Source: JAGWBF01 sp965116325
Lineage (GTDB): Bacteria > Chloroflexota > Dehalococcoidia > Lucifugimonadales > JAGWBF01
Assembly (NCBI GenBank): GCA_965116325.1
Contig: OZ220675.1
Span: 434,001-498,000 of the forward strand
DNA length: 64,000 nucleotides
Reading direction: 5' to 3'
This document shows positions 16,434 to 23,913 of this stretch, piece after piece (positions within the stretch are counted from its first letter, which is position 1; the number at the start of each line of letters is the position of its first letter). The notes under the pieces are model-generated. The model was not told where the DNA came from and ran no database searches. It saw only the letters and a program-made list of their open reading frames with translations. The translations under genes and the position numbers were made by a program.

Positions 16434-17471
16434 TTAAAGGGGTTTGCGGGCAAGGAAACAGTACAGCGGCGTAAATATCCCGGCCCTACCCCCCTCCACA
16501 TAGGCCCTAGCGGTCCGGTCCAGCATCCCTATGACATCCGCAGAGCCACGGGGACATATCCCAAACGCCCCGGCCATCTTGAATGCCACCCTGAGCATCT
16601 GGCGTCCAAAAGGACTCCTTCGCAGGGCGCTCCCCAGGGTTCCGCCTTGGCTTTCCATGGGCTTGTACCACGGCGTGGCCAGACCGTTCTCATCGATGGA
16701 CCGGTCCCTTGCCTCAATGACTTGGAATCCTGCCCGCTCGAGGTCCCGGGGCACCTCATCCACCGTTGCGATGTCCTTGAGCGCAATGCCTTGCATAAGG
16801 CCCCGCTTGATGGCTTGGTGTCGCCTGTCTCCGGGATCGAACTTATCCGTCATGCACATCTCCTGACCCCAGAAGAGGGCACCGGGTTTCAGCACGCGAT
16901 AAATCTCGGTGAAGGCGCCCACCTTGTCCGGGGCGTGACACGTCGATTCGATAGCGTATCCCCGGTCGAAGGTGTCGTCAGCTATGACATCCATGTTCAT
17001 GAAGCTGCACGCCAAGTAGTCAACCATGTGGTCGATGCCCGCCTCGGCATTCAACAATTTAGCCTTGTCCAGCTGAACATTGCTGTAATTGACCCCTACT
17101 ACCCTGACGCCAGCCTCCCTGACAACGCGGCGCATCGGGCCGCCGATCCCACAACCTACATCGATGACCTCCATACCCTCGCTCAGCTCCAGCTTGGAAA
17201 TCATCAATCGCTGGTGCCGGATCTGGGACTCCTCCAGGCTCTCCAGGGGCGAAAGAGGCGCAAAGTGAAGGGATTCGCTCCAACCGAACACCATGAACTC
17301 GCTGCAAAGGTCATAGTATTCTTTGACGGTTCCAGCGTGATCATAGTCAGCAGAGTCGCCATCCATACCATGCGCTCTGTCCATCCATCCATCGAATCTT
17401 CTCACTCGACGGTGGACATCCGACCCACGATAGTCTTCTTTGAGCCCCTGGGATAGTTTACGGAGTTGCAT
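16434..17471 (-). CDS. Sterol C-24 methyltransferase-like (Erg6/SMT) enzyme
   Basis: SAM-dependent methyltransferase that closely follows the Erg6 motif order: FGWSESLHF (yeast-type YGWGxSFHF), IRHQRLM, the SAM loop VIDVGCGIGGPMR near residue 105, GYAIESTCHAPDK (Erg6 has YAIEATCHAP), YRVLKPGALFWGQEMCMTDKFD, and a C-terminal sterol-methyltransferase part with TPWYKPM. Erg6 adds a methyl group to C-24 of the sterol side chain. About 345 aa, like SMTs. Tocopherol-type methyltransferases are the main alternative, but YAIExTCHAP favours SMT. ATG at 17471 has AAGGG upstream; GTG at 17486 is an alternative. It begins 17 nt after the transporter stop, so it is cotranscribed. Confidence 0.82.
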   Translation of the reverse strand: MQLRKLSQGLKEDYRGSDVHRRVRRFDGWMDRAHGMDGDSADYDHAGTVKEYYDLCSEFMVFGWSESLHFAPLSPLESLEESQIRHQRLMISKLELSEGMEVIDVGCGIGGPMRRVVREAGVRVVGVNYSNVQLDKAKLLNAEAGIDHMVDYLACSFMNMDVIADDTFDRGYAIESTCHAPDKVGAFTEIYRVLKPGALFWGQEMCMTDKFDPGDRRHQAIKRGLMQGIALKDIATVDEVPRDLERAGFQVIEARDRSIDENGLATPWYKPMESQGGTLGSALRRSPFGRQMLRVAFKMAGAFGICPRGSADVIGMLDRTARAYVEGGRAGIFTPLYCFLARKPL

Positions 17472-17488
17472 TAAACCCTTTCCCACGA

Positions 17489-19966
17489 TTAGCTCTGCTC
17501 CCGTTCATGTCGGTTGTGCACATCCTCTATGGCCACATCAAGGTCAGTCCATATCTGCTCCACCATGGAGCGGAGCCTCATGTTCTGGTAGGCACCCCAG
17601 ACCACCATGGCAGGCAGCACCAGCAGAATGGCCACTATGAGGGAATAAACGATGGTAATGGTCGCCGTGATGCCGAATTGCTGGGACGCCAGCAATGGTG
17701 AGGCAATCAGAACACCGAATCCGAAGGCTGTTGTGAGCGCGGAGCCCAGCAGCGCCGAACCCGTGGTTGCCAGCGTCTGAATGGCCGCCCTCTCCGGATT
17801 GCGCATCCGGGCGAACTCCTCCCGGTAGCGATGGATGATGTGGATCGTGTAGTCCACCCCTATCCCTATGGACAGGGCTGTGATGATGGACGTGATCAGC
17901 GTGTAGGGGATGCCCAGGAGAGCCATCGTACCCAGTACGCTAATGAGGACTAGCACGATGGGGCCGACGGCAACGAACCCCAGCGCAGGCTGGCGCAGCG
18001 TCACCCAGAAAAAGACCGCTAGGACGACGAAGGCCACGGCAATGGTGGTGCCGATGGCTTCCGTTTGGCCGCTCTTGATCTGGTCTGTGACGGTAACCGC
18101 GACTATGGTCTCCGAGGTCACCGTGACCGCGCTGTCGTCCCCTTGCCAGAGGGCCTCTATGTCCGCCTGGAGCATCCTCGATTCCACAGGGTCGTCCTGG
18201 AATGTCGGGAACTGGAGCAGCATCGTATCGACGCCATTGGGGTTGTTGATCAGGGAGTGCGCCAGGCTGGGTTCTCGTGCGATGAGCTTATCGACAAACT
18301 CCTGCATCAGCTCCGGGTGCAGCTGCAAATCAGAGGAGGCTTCCGTGAATAGGGCAGCCAACTCAGGGTCATAGTTGTCACCCGGCTCTCCGCTGTCGTT
18401 GATCCAGTCCCGTGCGGAAAGCTCGAAGGACCCCTGAATCGGACCTGCAGCCGCGGGCGGACGGGTAGCTTCATCTTCGAATGCATTCGTAATGTCCCGT
18501 AGATTGAGGAGTGTGCGGCTTTCCGTGACTTCTGCCTTGATCAGCAAACTGGCAAGCTCAGTCGAGCCACCGACCGATGCTTCCAGCGTGTTCATGTCCT
18601 CCAGAACACTCCCACCTCTAGGCAGGACATCCTGAATACTGAACTCCGACTCCAACCCGGTCGCAGCATACCCAAGGGCAACCGTTGCAAGCAAAACTGC
18701 GACGAGGCTGGGCACCGGCCTGCGGGTCACCCATCTCCCTAGGAGCTGGGCCGCCTGTGGAATGCCGGGGAGGGCGTTTGAGATGGGCCGAGCGGGAGAC
18801 AGAGCACCGCGGGCTTCCCGCCTCCGGTCGATGATCATCCGGGCAGCAGGTAAGAGGGTTAGCATGACGATCAGGCTCATGCCTACGCCCAACCCCGCGA
18901 CGATGCCGAAGTCGCCCACAACCCCGATGGGCGAGAACAGGGTGGCCAAGAGGCTGACGATGGTCGTGACGGCAGCCAAGGTCAGGGGGACTGTAACGGT
19001 TCGCAGTCCGTTCCTGACTGCTCCTACCACGGGCTGCCCCTCTACTCGCTGTTCCCGGTAGTGGGAGACCGTCTGGATCGCATAGTCAACCGTCAGGCTG
19101 ATAAGGATGACTGGCACCATAGCAGTGAGGGAGCTGGGAGGCCCTATCAGACCTATGGCGTTGGGGCCAAGCCAGCCTTCCGCCCCGATGATCCAGACCA
19201 ACGAGATAATGAGTCCCCCCAGAGTGAGCAGCATGTCGGAAAGAGTGCGGGTGAAAAGCAGGAGCAGGGCCGCAATTAGTAGCAGGGCAAGGCCGACGAG
19301 CGGCGCCATGCCGCTTTCCGTCGCTTCCTTGTACTCATCCTCGATGACCACTGGGGACAAGCTGCTGACATCCAGCGACCCCTCATGCTCCACGGCAAGC
19401 TCGTTGATGCTACGTTCAGCATCCTGAATTCGATCGTCGCCCGTATCCCGCAGCCGTATGTTGCCAATGGCGACCATGGTCCCGTCCGTATCGGTGCCGG
19501 TCAGGGCAGACAAGGCGCCCTGAATCTCCGGGATGCTGCGAACAGAGTCAATCTGCTCCTGGGTAATCGACCCAAGGTCGTCCCATTGGAGCGCAGCGCT
19601 GATAATGGACGAGGGCGCTATGACTGCATTCGACGGCGCCAGCAGTTCGCTTACGCCTGGATCGCTGACGGCGTCATTGATCAGGATAGCCATCTGGGAG
19701 AGGCCCTCAGGTGTGAGAGGATCTCCTCGGAAGAGCAATGTTACGACCCTGATGTCGCCCGAGTCGCTGAAGGACTCTTCGATTTCGCCGGTCGCTTCGG
19801 CGATGGCATGTCCGGGAGGAAGGAAGGCTATGTCGGCCCCCTCGGTTGGCGGCGCGCGCCGGGCAGCACCTGCGGCCAGCACGACGGTGACCAAGAGGAG
19901 GACCAGGATCGTGACGTATGGACGGGCTGTGACCAGCCAGCTCAACCGATCAAGTAGGTTGTTCAT
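17489..19966 (-). CDS. MMPL/RND-superfamily lipid transporter
   Basis: 825-aa inner-membrane transporter with two repeats. Each repeat has one N-terminal helix (residues 15-35 and about 415-435), a large periplasmic loop and a bundle of five helices. The bundle motifs are LTVDYAIQTVSHYREQR in the first half and GIGVDYTIHIIHRYREE in the second, typical of MMPL/HpnN-type proteins with a sterol-sensing-like arrangement. Relatives export hopanoids, mycolipids or, for BstA in sterol-making bacteria, sterols. AAGGA lies 7 nt before the ATG. Located between the Rieske and methyltransferase genes on the same strand, it probably handles the lipid they modify. Confidence 0.85.
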   Translation of the reverse strand: MNNLLDRLSWLVTARPYVTILVLLLVTVVLAAGAARRAPPTEGADIAFLPPGHAIAEATGEIEESFSDSGDIRVVTLLFRGDPLTPEGLSQMAILINDAVSDPGVSELLAPSNAVIAPSSIISAALQWDDLGSITQEQIDSVRSIPEIQGALSALTGTDTDGTMVAIGNIRLRDTGDDRIQDAERSINELAVEHEGSLDVSSLSPVVIEDEYKEATESGMAPLVGLALLLIAALLLLFTRTLSDMLLTLGGLIISLVWIIGAEGWLGPNAIGLIGPPSSLTAMVPVILISLTVDYAIQTVSHYREQRVEGQPVVGAVRNGLRTVTVPLTLAAVTTIVSLLATLFSPIGVVGDFGIVAGLGVGMSLIVMLTLLPAARMIIDRRREARGALSPARPISNALPGIPQAAQLLGRWVTRRPVPSLVAVLLATVALGYAATGLESEFSIQDVLPRGGSVLEDMNTLEASVGGSTELASLLIKAEVTESRTLLNLRDITNAFEDEATRPPAAAGPIQGSFELSARDWINDSGEPGDNYDPELAALFTEASSDLQLHPELMQEFVDKLIAREPSLAHSLINNPNGVDTMLLQFPTFQDDPVESRMLQADIEALWQGDDSAVTVTSETIVAVTVTDQIKSGQTEAIGTTIAVAFVVLAVFFWVTLRQPALGFVAVGPIVLVLISVLGTMALLGIPYTLITSIITALSIGIGVDYTIHIIHRYREEFARMRNPERAAIQTLATTGSALLGSALTTAFGFGVLIASPLLASQQFGITATITIVYSLIVAILLVLPAMVVWGAYQNMRLRSMVEQIWTDLDVAIEDVHNRHEREQS

Positions 19967-20097
19967 GCCGTATCCTTCGATCTAGGCAGGCACGAGAAGA
20001 TGAAACTTCAACCTCTCGTCTCCCATGATGTGAATCATCGCCTCCGCAACTGATAGCAAATTTAGTCTGCCTACTCTCCCATGTTCGGCCCGAGAAT

Positions 20098-21174
20098 TCA
20101 TTGCGCAGGAACGCTCGTGGCATCCCGCAGCAGATGTTGCGATTCCTCCCCGGCCTCATAGAACTGGGCGCAATATGCTCGAAAGGGCATGATCTCCCCA
20201 TCGGAGCGGCACAGGCGTGGGCGGGACCGGTAGCCCTTAAGGCTCCAAATGGCCATGTCCTGCCTAACGTCGTTGTCCTGCTGGGCCGCCACAAACCGGT
20301 TCATCAAGGGTGCACGGAACCTTGTTGGAAGGAAACCCAACCCCATAGTCCATCGCTTGGGGTTACGTATCTCCTTGACCTGAGTAGCCAGGGATAGGTC
20401 GATGTGGGTTCCATCGACGGGCGTGGCGAGCACCCAGAGCCTCAAATCCATTCCTATGGAACGCTCGTGAATCTGGACGAAAGAGTAGCCCAAGCCAAAG
20501 ATGCGGGTCTTGGCGGAGATGTCCATGGTGAAAGTTGCAACCTTGGCAATCTTGCGGATGGTCTTGAAATCGAAATTGCTCTCCAGATATGGCCCGTCCA
20601 CGTAGATGCGCCCGACGCGGCTTACGCTGTCATAGCCGTGAACGTAACGCAGGTGTGCCAGATCCACCGAGTTCTCCGTGGTGTCCTGGGGATGACCCGG
20701 GAATCGCATCGTCCTGACGCGTATGCTGCTCCAGCCGGACTGTTCGACGGGTTCGGCAGGCAGAGTCCATTGGACCGGACGTCCCCCGATGCCCCACCAT
20801 GCAAAGATGAGACCAGCGATCTCCTGGGTCTCGAAAGTTCTCAGCCTGGCAGTCTTTGGGGGGTCGGCATATGGAGTAGCAACGCACTGGCCGGTGGTAT
20901 CGTATTCGAAGCCGTGGAAAGGACACACAAGCTGTCCGCCCCGCACGAAACCCCCTGCGTCGGGGCCCAGGTAAGCCCCGAGGTGAGGGCAGTAAGCCTC
21001 GGCCACGCAAACGCTGCCGCTTCCGTCGCACCATGCGACGACGTTCTCTCCCATCCAGGTCTTTGCAAGAACACCGGCCTTCAGTATGTGCTGACGGCTG
21101 GCGACAAAGTACCATCCTTCGGGAAACGCGGACGGCAGCTGCTCTTTCTCAGGCTTCCGTCGCTGGATCGACAT
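20098..21174 (-). CDS. Rieske non-haem iron oxygenase, possible sterol oxygenase
   Basis: 358-aa oxygenase. The Rieske [2Fe-2S] ligands are Cys62-x-His64 (YCPHLGAYLG) and Cys84-xx-His87 (VCPFHGFEYD). The mononuclear iron site is ENSVDLAHLRYVHG with bridging Asp171 and ligands His174 and His179. This layout matches steroid-acting Rieske enzymes (KshA, DAF-36/Neverland, bacterial C-4 demethylase SdmA) as well as other Rieske oxygenases, so the substrate is inferred from neighbours. The same frame stays open upstream through the MFS gene, but ATG at 21174 with GAGGAG 9 nt upstream is clearly the start. It needs an electron-transfer partner not found here. Confidence 0.88.
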   Translation of the reverse strand: MSIQRRKPEKEQLPSAFPEGWYFVASRQHILKAGVLAKTWMGENVVAWCDGSGSVCVAEAYCPHLGAYLGPDAGGFVRGGQLVCPFHGFEYDTTGQCVATPYADPPKTARLRTFETQEIAGLIFAWWGIGGRPVQWTLPAEPVEQSGWSSIRVRTMRFPGHPQDTTENSVDLAHLRYVHGYDSVSRVGRIYVDGPYLESNFDFKTIRKIAKVATFTMDISAKTRIFGLGYSFVQIHERSIGMDLRLWVLATPVDGTHIDLSLATQVKEIRNPKRWTMGLGFLPTRFRAPLMNRFVAAQQDNDVRQDMAIWSLKGYRSRPRLCRSDGEIMPFRAYCAQFYEAGEESQHLLRDATSVPAQ

Positions 21175-21287
21175 CGCTTGAGACTCCTCACCCGGATATT
21201 GGGTTTCCAATGCCTCCCGCCCATCCCTTCCGGTTGACTGCACTCTAGCACGCCCCATTCTTGAGAGGCAATGAAGTGGTTGCCCAC

Positions 21288-22751
21288 TTAGTCGAACCTT
21301 TCTCCTTCCTCCGTCTCTTCTATCCTCATCAGAAGAGCCGGAACAATGGCGACCAAAGCGAGGAACCCGGCGATCATGAACAGGTTCTGAAAGACGGTCA
21401 CCCCCGCCTCTATAAGCGGGGCCTGGGTCTCTTCGAAGGTGGGCCCGATGGTCACATGGGCGGTCAAGCTGTAGAAGCGCTCGATGCCCCACGCAGACAA
21501 GGCTGCCAAACCCAGCGCCATACCCACCATCCGAGATGCGGTGACCAGCGAAGCCGCAGTACCCCAGTAATAGCTGGGGGCTGCGCTCAAGGCGCTGACA
21601 CTTATGGGCGGGATGACCAGCCCAAACCCCAAGCCGGCGGCGGCAAGAGGCACAGTAAGCCTGACCTCCTCCACCTGAGCCTCCCAGCCGCTCATGAAAA
21701 GCAGCCCCGTGCCCATGAAGGCCAAGCCGGTTATGCAGGCCGCCCTTACTCCCGACCAACGCAGGATGTAGCCTCCCACCACCGCCCCCACCGGGATGGC
21801 GGCCGTAAGTCGGACCAGGTGGAGGGCGCTTTCCAAGGCGCTCTTCTCCATTACCGTTGCGGCCATTACAGGCACAGCCACCAGGGCAATGATAAGGGCA
21901 ACTCCCACCAGGAACTGGGCGATGTTGGACGACACGAAAGCCTTTGACTGGTACAGGAAGGCCGCCAAGAGGGGGTGGGCCGATCGCCTCTCCACAATGA
22001 TCAGCACCAGGACCAGGAACCCGCCAAGGGCAGCCATCAGGTACGGGAGCACAGACTCTCCCGAGAAGATGCTCCTCTGGGACAGGGCGATGGTGAGAAC
22101 GGTCAGGGCGCCGGCAAGCGCCAGGGCCCCCGGGTAGTCCATCCTGGCTGCAGGATTGGCTCGGTTCGGCAATATGCCCAGCAGCGCAATCAGGATAAAG
22201 CTCTGGGGTATGTCCAGCCAGAAGATCCATCGCCAGCCGATCCATTCTATGATGCCCCCTCCGTAGAGAGGACCCAGTACGGACCCGGCTTCCGCCGAGG
22301 CAGCCACCAAGCCCAGGGCGACTCCCCTTCTTTGCGGGGCGACGGCCGCCACGGCCAGGGCCAGGGCTATGGGCACCGTGGCCCCGCCGCCGGCAGCTTG
22401 AATAACGCGGGCGGACACTATCCAGGAGAAGTCCGGTGCTACGGCCACCAGCCCTGAGCCGATGGAGAACACTACCAGGGCCGCCTGGAACATCCTGACC
22501 CTGCCATAGACGTCGGACAGGCGTCCCGCCAGCGGCATGGCCACCGTGTAGCTAACGAGGTACCCCACCACGATCCAAGATGCCCTGTCCAGGTCGGTGA
22601 GGGGTATCTCCAAGTCCACCATCACGCTGGGCAGGGCTGCGACCACCACTGTTTGGTCTAGGGCCGTCGAGAATACGCCCAGGCAAAGGATGGCTAAGAC
22701 GGCGGTCTCTGAGGAACGCAGAGAAGCTAGCGTGGACCTGCCGGCATTCAC
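21288..22751 (-). CDS. DHA2-family MFS transporter (14 helices)
   Basis: 487-aa proton-driven exporter of the EmrB/QacA type. Motif A reads GRLSDVYGRVR, and the DHA2 N-terminal signature LDQTVVVAALPSVMVDL is present. Motif C-like GSVLGPLYGG and the WRWIFWLDIP block are also typical. The start is GTG at 22751 with a weak ribosome site. It follows the LprG-like lipoprotein gene by 41 nt; the same lipoprotein-plus-DHA2 pair in mycobacteria (LprG with Rv1410/P55) moves triacylglycerol and lipoglycans. The neighbours suggest a lipid substrate rather than drugs. Confidence 0.87.
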   Translation of the reverse strand: MNAGRSTLASLRSSETAVLAILCLGVFSTALDQTVVVAALPSVMVDLEIPLTDLDRASWIVVGYLVSYTVAMPLAGRLSDVYGRVRMFQAALVVFSIGSGLVAVAPDFSWIVSARVIQAAGGGATVPIALALAVAAVAPQRRGVALGLVAASAEAGSVLGPLYGGGIIEWIGWRWIFWLDIPQSFILIALLGILPNRANPAARMDYPGALALAGALTVLTIALSQRSIFSGESVLPYLMAALGGFLVLVLIIVERRSAHPLLAAFLYQSKAFVSSNIAQFLVGVALIIALVAVPVMAATVMEKSALESALHLVRLTAAIPVGAVVGGYILRWSGVRAACITGLAFMGTGLLFMSGWEAQVEEVRLTVPLAAAGLGFGLVIPPISVSALSAAPSYYWGTAASLVTASRMVGMALGLAALSAWGIERFYSLTAHVTIGPTFEETQAPLIEAGVTVFQNLFMIAGFLALVAIVPALLMRIEETEEGERFD

Positions 22752-22792
22752 GCTAACAACTCAGGGGGAGAATTCAGCCCCGGCATGTTCCG

Positions 22793-23542
22793 CTACTGGG
22801 AGGCTGATTCCGGGAGCTGGATATCGATGACGACGTTGGTCTCCTCGATGACGATCAACCTCCTAGTCTCCGGAGCGTCATCGTTGAAGACTTGACCTGT
22901 TATTCTCAGCTGTTTCAAGTCGTGGTCCACTTCGTCTATCCAGAAAGACAGCATCACCGCGTGCCCGGGGTCTGTGGACGTGATCAGTTTGGAGAGGTCC
23001 TCAGACTGCAAGGAACCCTCCAGCAGGATCGTCTGGGAGCCGCCAACGGACTCCCGTCCAACTTTCCTGGCATCCTTGAGCAGGGGCACCAGTTCGCTCA
23101 GGGTAACGCCCATCCCCTTAAAGTTAAATGGAACTTCATCCAAGGACAGGGGGAGCCACGGAGCATCCCTGGAGAACTTCATCAGGGACTGGTCTCCGAC
23201 GGCCACAATCTCGATTTCGATAAACCCGAAAATCGGAGACTCCACGTCCACAGCCATCCTCATGCTGTCGGAGGCGCTGACCTCCCCTTCCACGCTCTTC
23301 AAGGTCGTGTTGAAGAACTTGGACCCCGTCTGCAGCTCGTCGGTCATCCGGAATTTCACCGAGGAGATGGAGGCTAATCTTTCCTGCGCGTTCGCAAGAA
23401 GCTCATCCACCGTCAACTCGGTGGGAGTGGGCTCTTCGCCACCTCCACACGCCGCCGCCAGCACAAACAGGCCAACTGCCAGCACGCCCATCGCAAGGTA
23501 GGACAGCTTCTTGAACGTTACGTTAAATACTTGCATTTGCAT
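22793..23542 (-). CDS. LppX/LprAFG-family lipoprotein
   Basis: 249-aa lipoprotein with a signal peptide ending in LAAAC (lipidated Cys32), then a Thr/Pro/Glu-rich spacer. The folded part starts VDELLANAQERLASISSVKFRM and continues with alternating strands (VEGEVSASDSMRMAVDVE, QTILLEGSLQSEDL), the pattern of the half-barrel LprG/LppX fold that holds diacylated lipids. The family in Actinobacteria carries lipids across the envelope. First gene of a probable operon with the MFS pump. GGAG lies just before the first ATG; a second ATG two codons on is also possible. Confidence 0.72.
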   Translation of the reverse strand: MQMQVFNVTFKKLSYLAMGVLAVGLFVLAAACGGGEEPTPTELTVDELLANAQERLASISSVKFRMTDELQTGSKFFNTTLKSVEGEVSASDSMRMAVDVESPIFGFIEIEIVAVGDQSLMKFSRDAPWLPLSLDEVPFNFKGMGVTLSELVPLLKDARKVGRESVGGSQTILLEGSLQSEDLSKLITSTDPGHAVMLSFWIDEVDHDLKQLRITGQVFNDDAPETRRLIVIEETNVVIDIQLPESASQ

Positions 23543-23587
23543 TTCTCCATCACCCTGGGGTGGAGGGATGCCAGAATCTCGCTAGGT

Positions 23588-23593
23588 ATTATA
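23588..23593 (-). promoter_or_regulatory. -10 box for the LprG-like/MFS operon
   Basis: TATAAT on the minus strand (23593-23588) lies about 45 nt upstream of the lipoprotein ATG. The -35 region is poor (AAGTGT at 17-nt spacing), which may mean activator dependence. Confidence 0.45.
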
Positions 23594-23858
23594 CTACCGC
23601 CCAACCCAACACACTTGCCCTAAAAGAGACTCCCAGGAACAGGAGGAAAAGGAAGATTCAGGGGGACGGCTCTGGGCGGGCATGCCCGGGGCACGCCCCA
23701 TTCAGAACCTGCTGGGAGCGCCGCTATGTGCAGGGTTGACCCTCGCAACGAACCATTCACCACAAAGCCTTCACGAGATCCAGGGCCGGGAGAGCCGAGC
23801 CAGGATATGACCACCTGGCAGAGAGAAGTGCAAAAGTCTAGCTAGCTAGCTATGCAAG

Positions 23859-23894
23859 ACCACAGGGGCAGGGTATTCACCCTGCCCCTGTGGT
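23859..23894 (-). terminator. Strong 16-bp hairpin after the lipoprotein gene
   Basis: The 16 bases at 23859-23874 pair perfectly with 23879-23894 around the loop ATTC. It stands 19 nt past the stop of the lipoprotein gene at 23914. No T-run follows on the minus strand (CTTGCATAGC). A nearly identical stem core, GGGGCAGGGT-(T)TTC-ACCCTGCCCC, recurs at 30579-30604. The stretch 23600-23858 shows no gene. Confidence 0.65.
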
Positions 23895-23913
23895 TGAGAG
23901 ACTCGCCAGGTTC

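Noticed and set aside
21175..22245. An open frame continuing upstream of the Rieske gene to give 715 codons
   Set aside because: The extra part lies in another frame of the MFS gene, is rich in Gly/Pro/Arg without pattern, and the Rieske ATG at 21174 has a good ribosome site.
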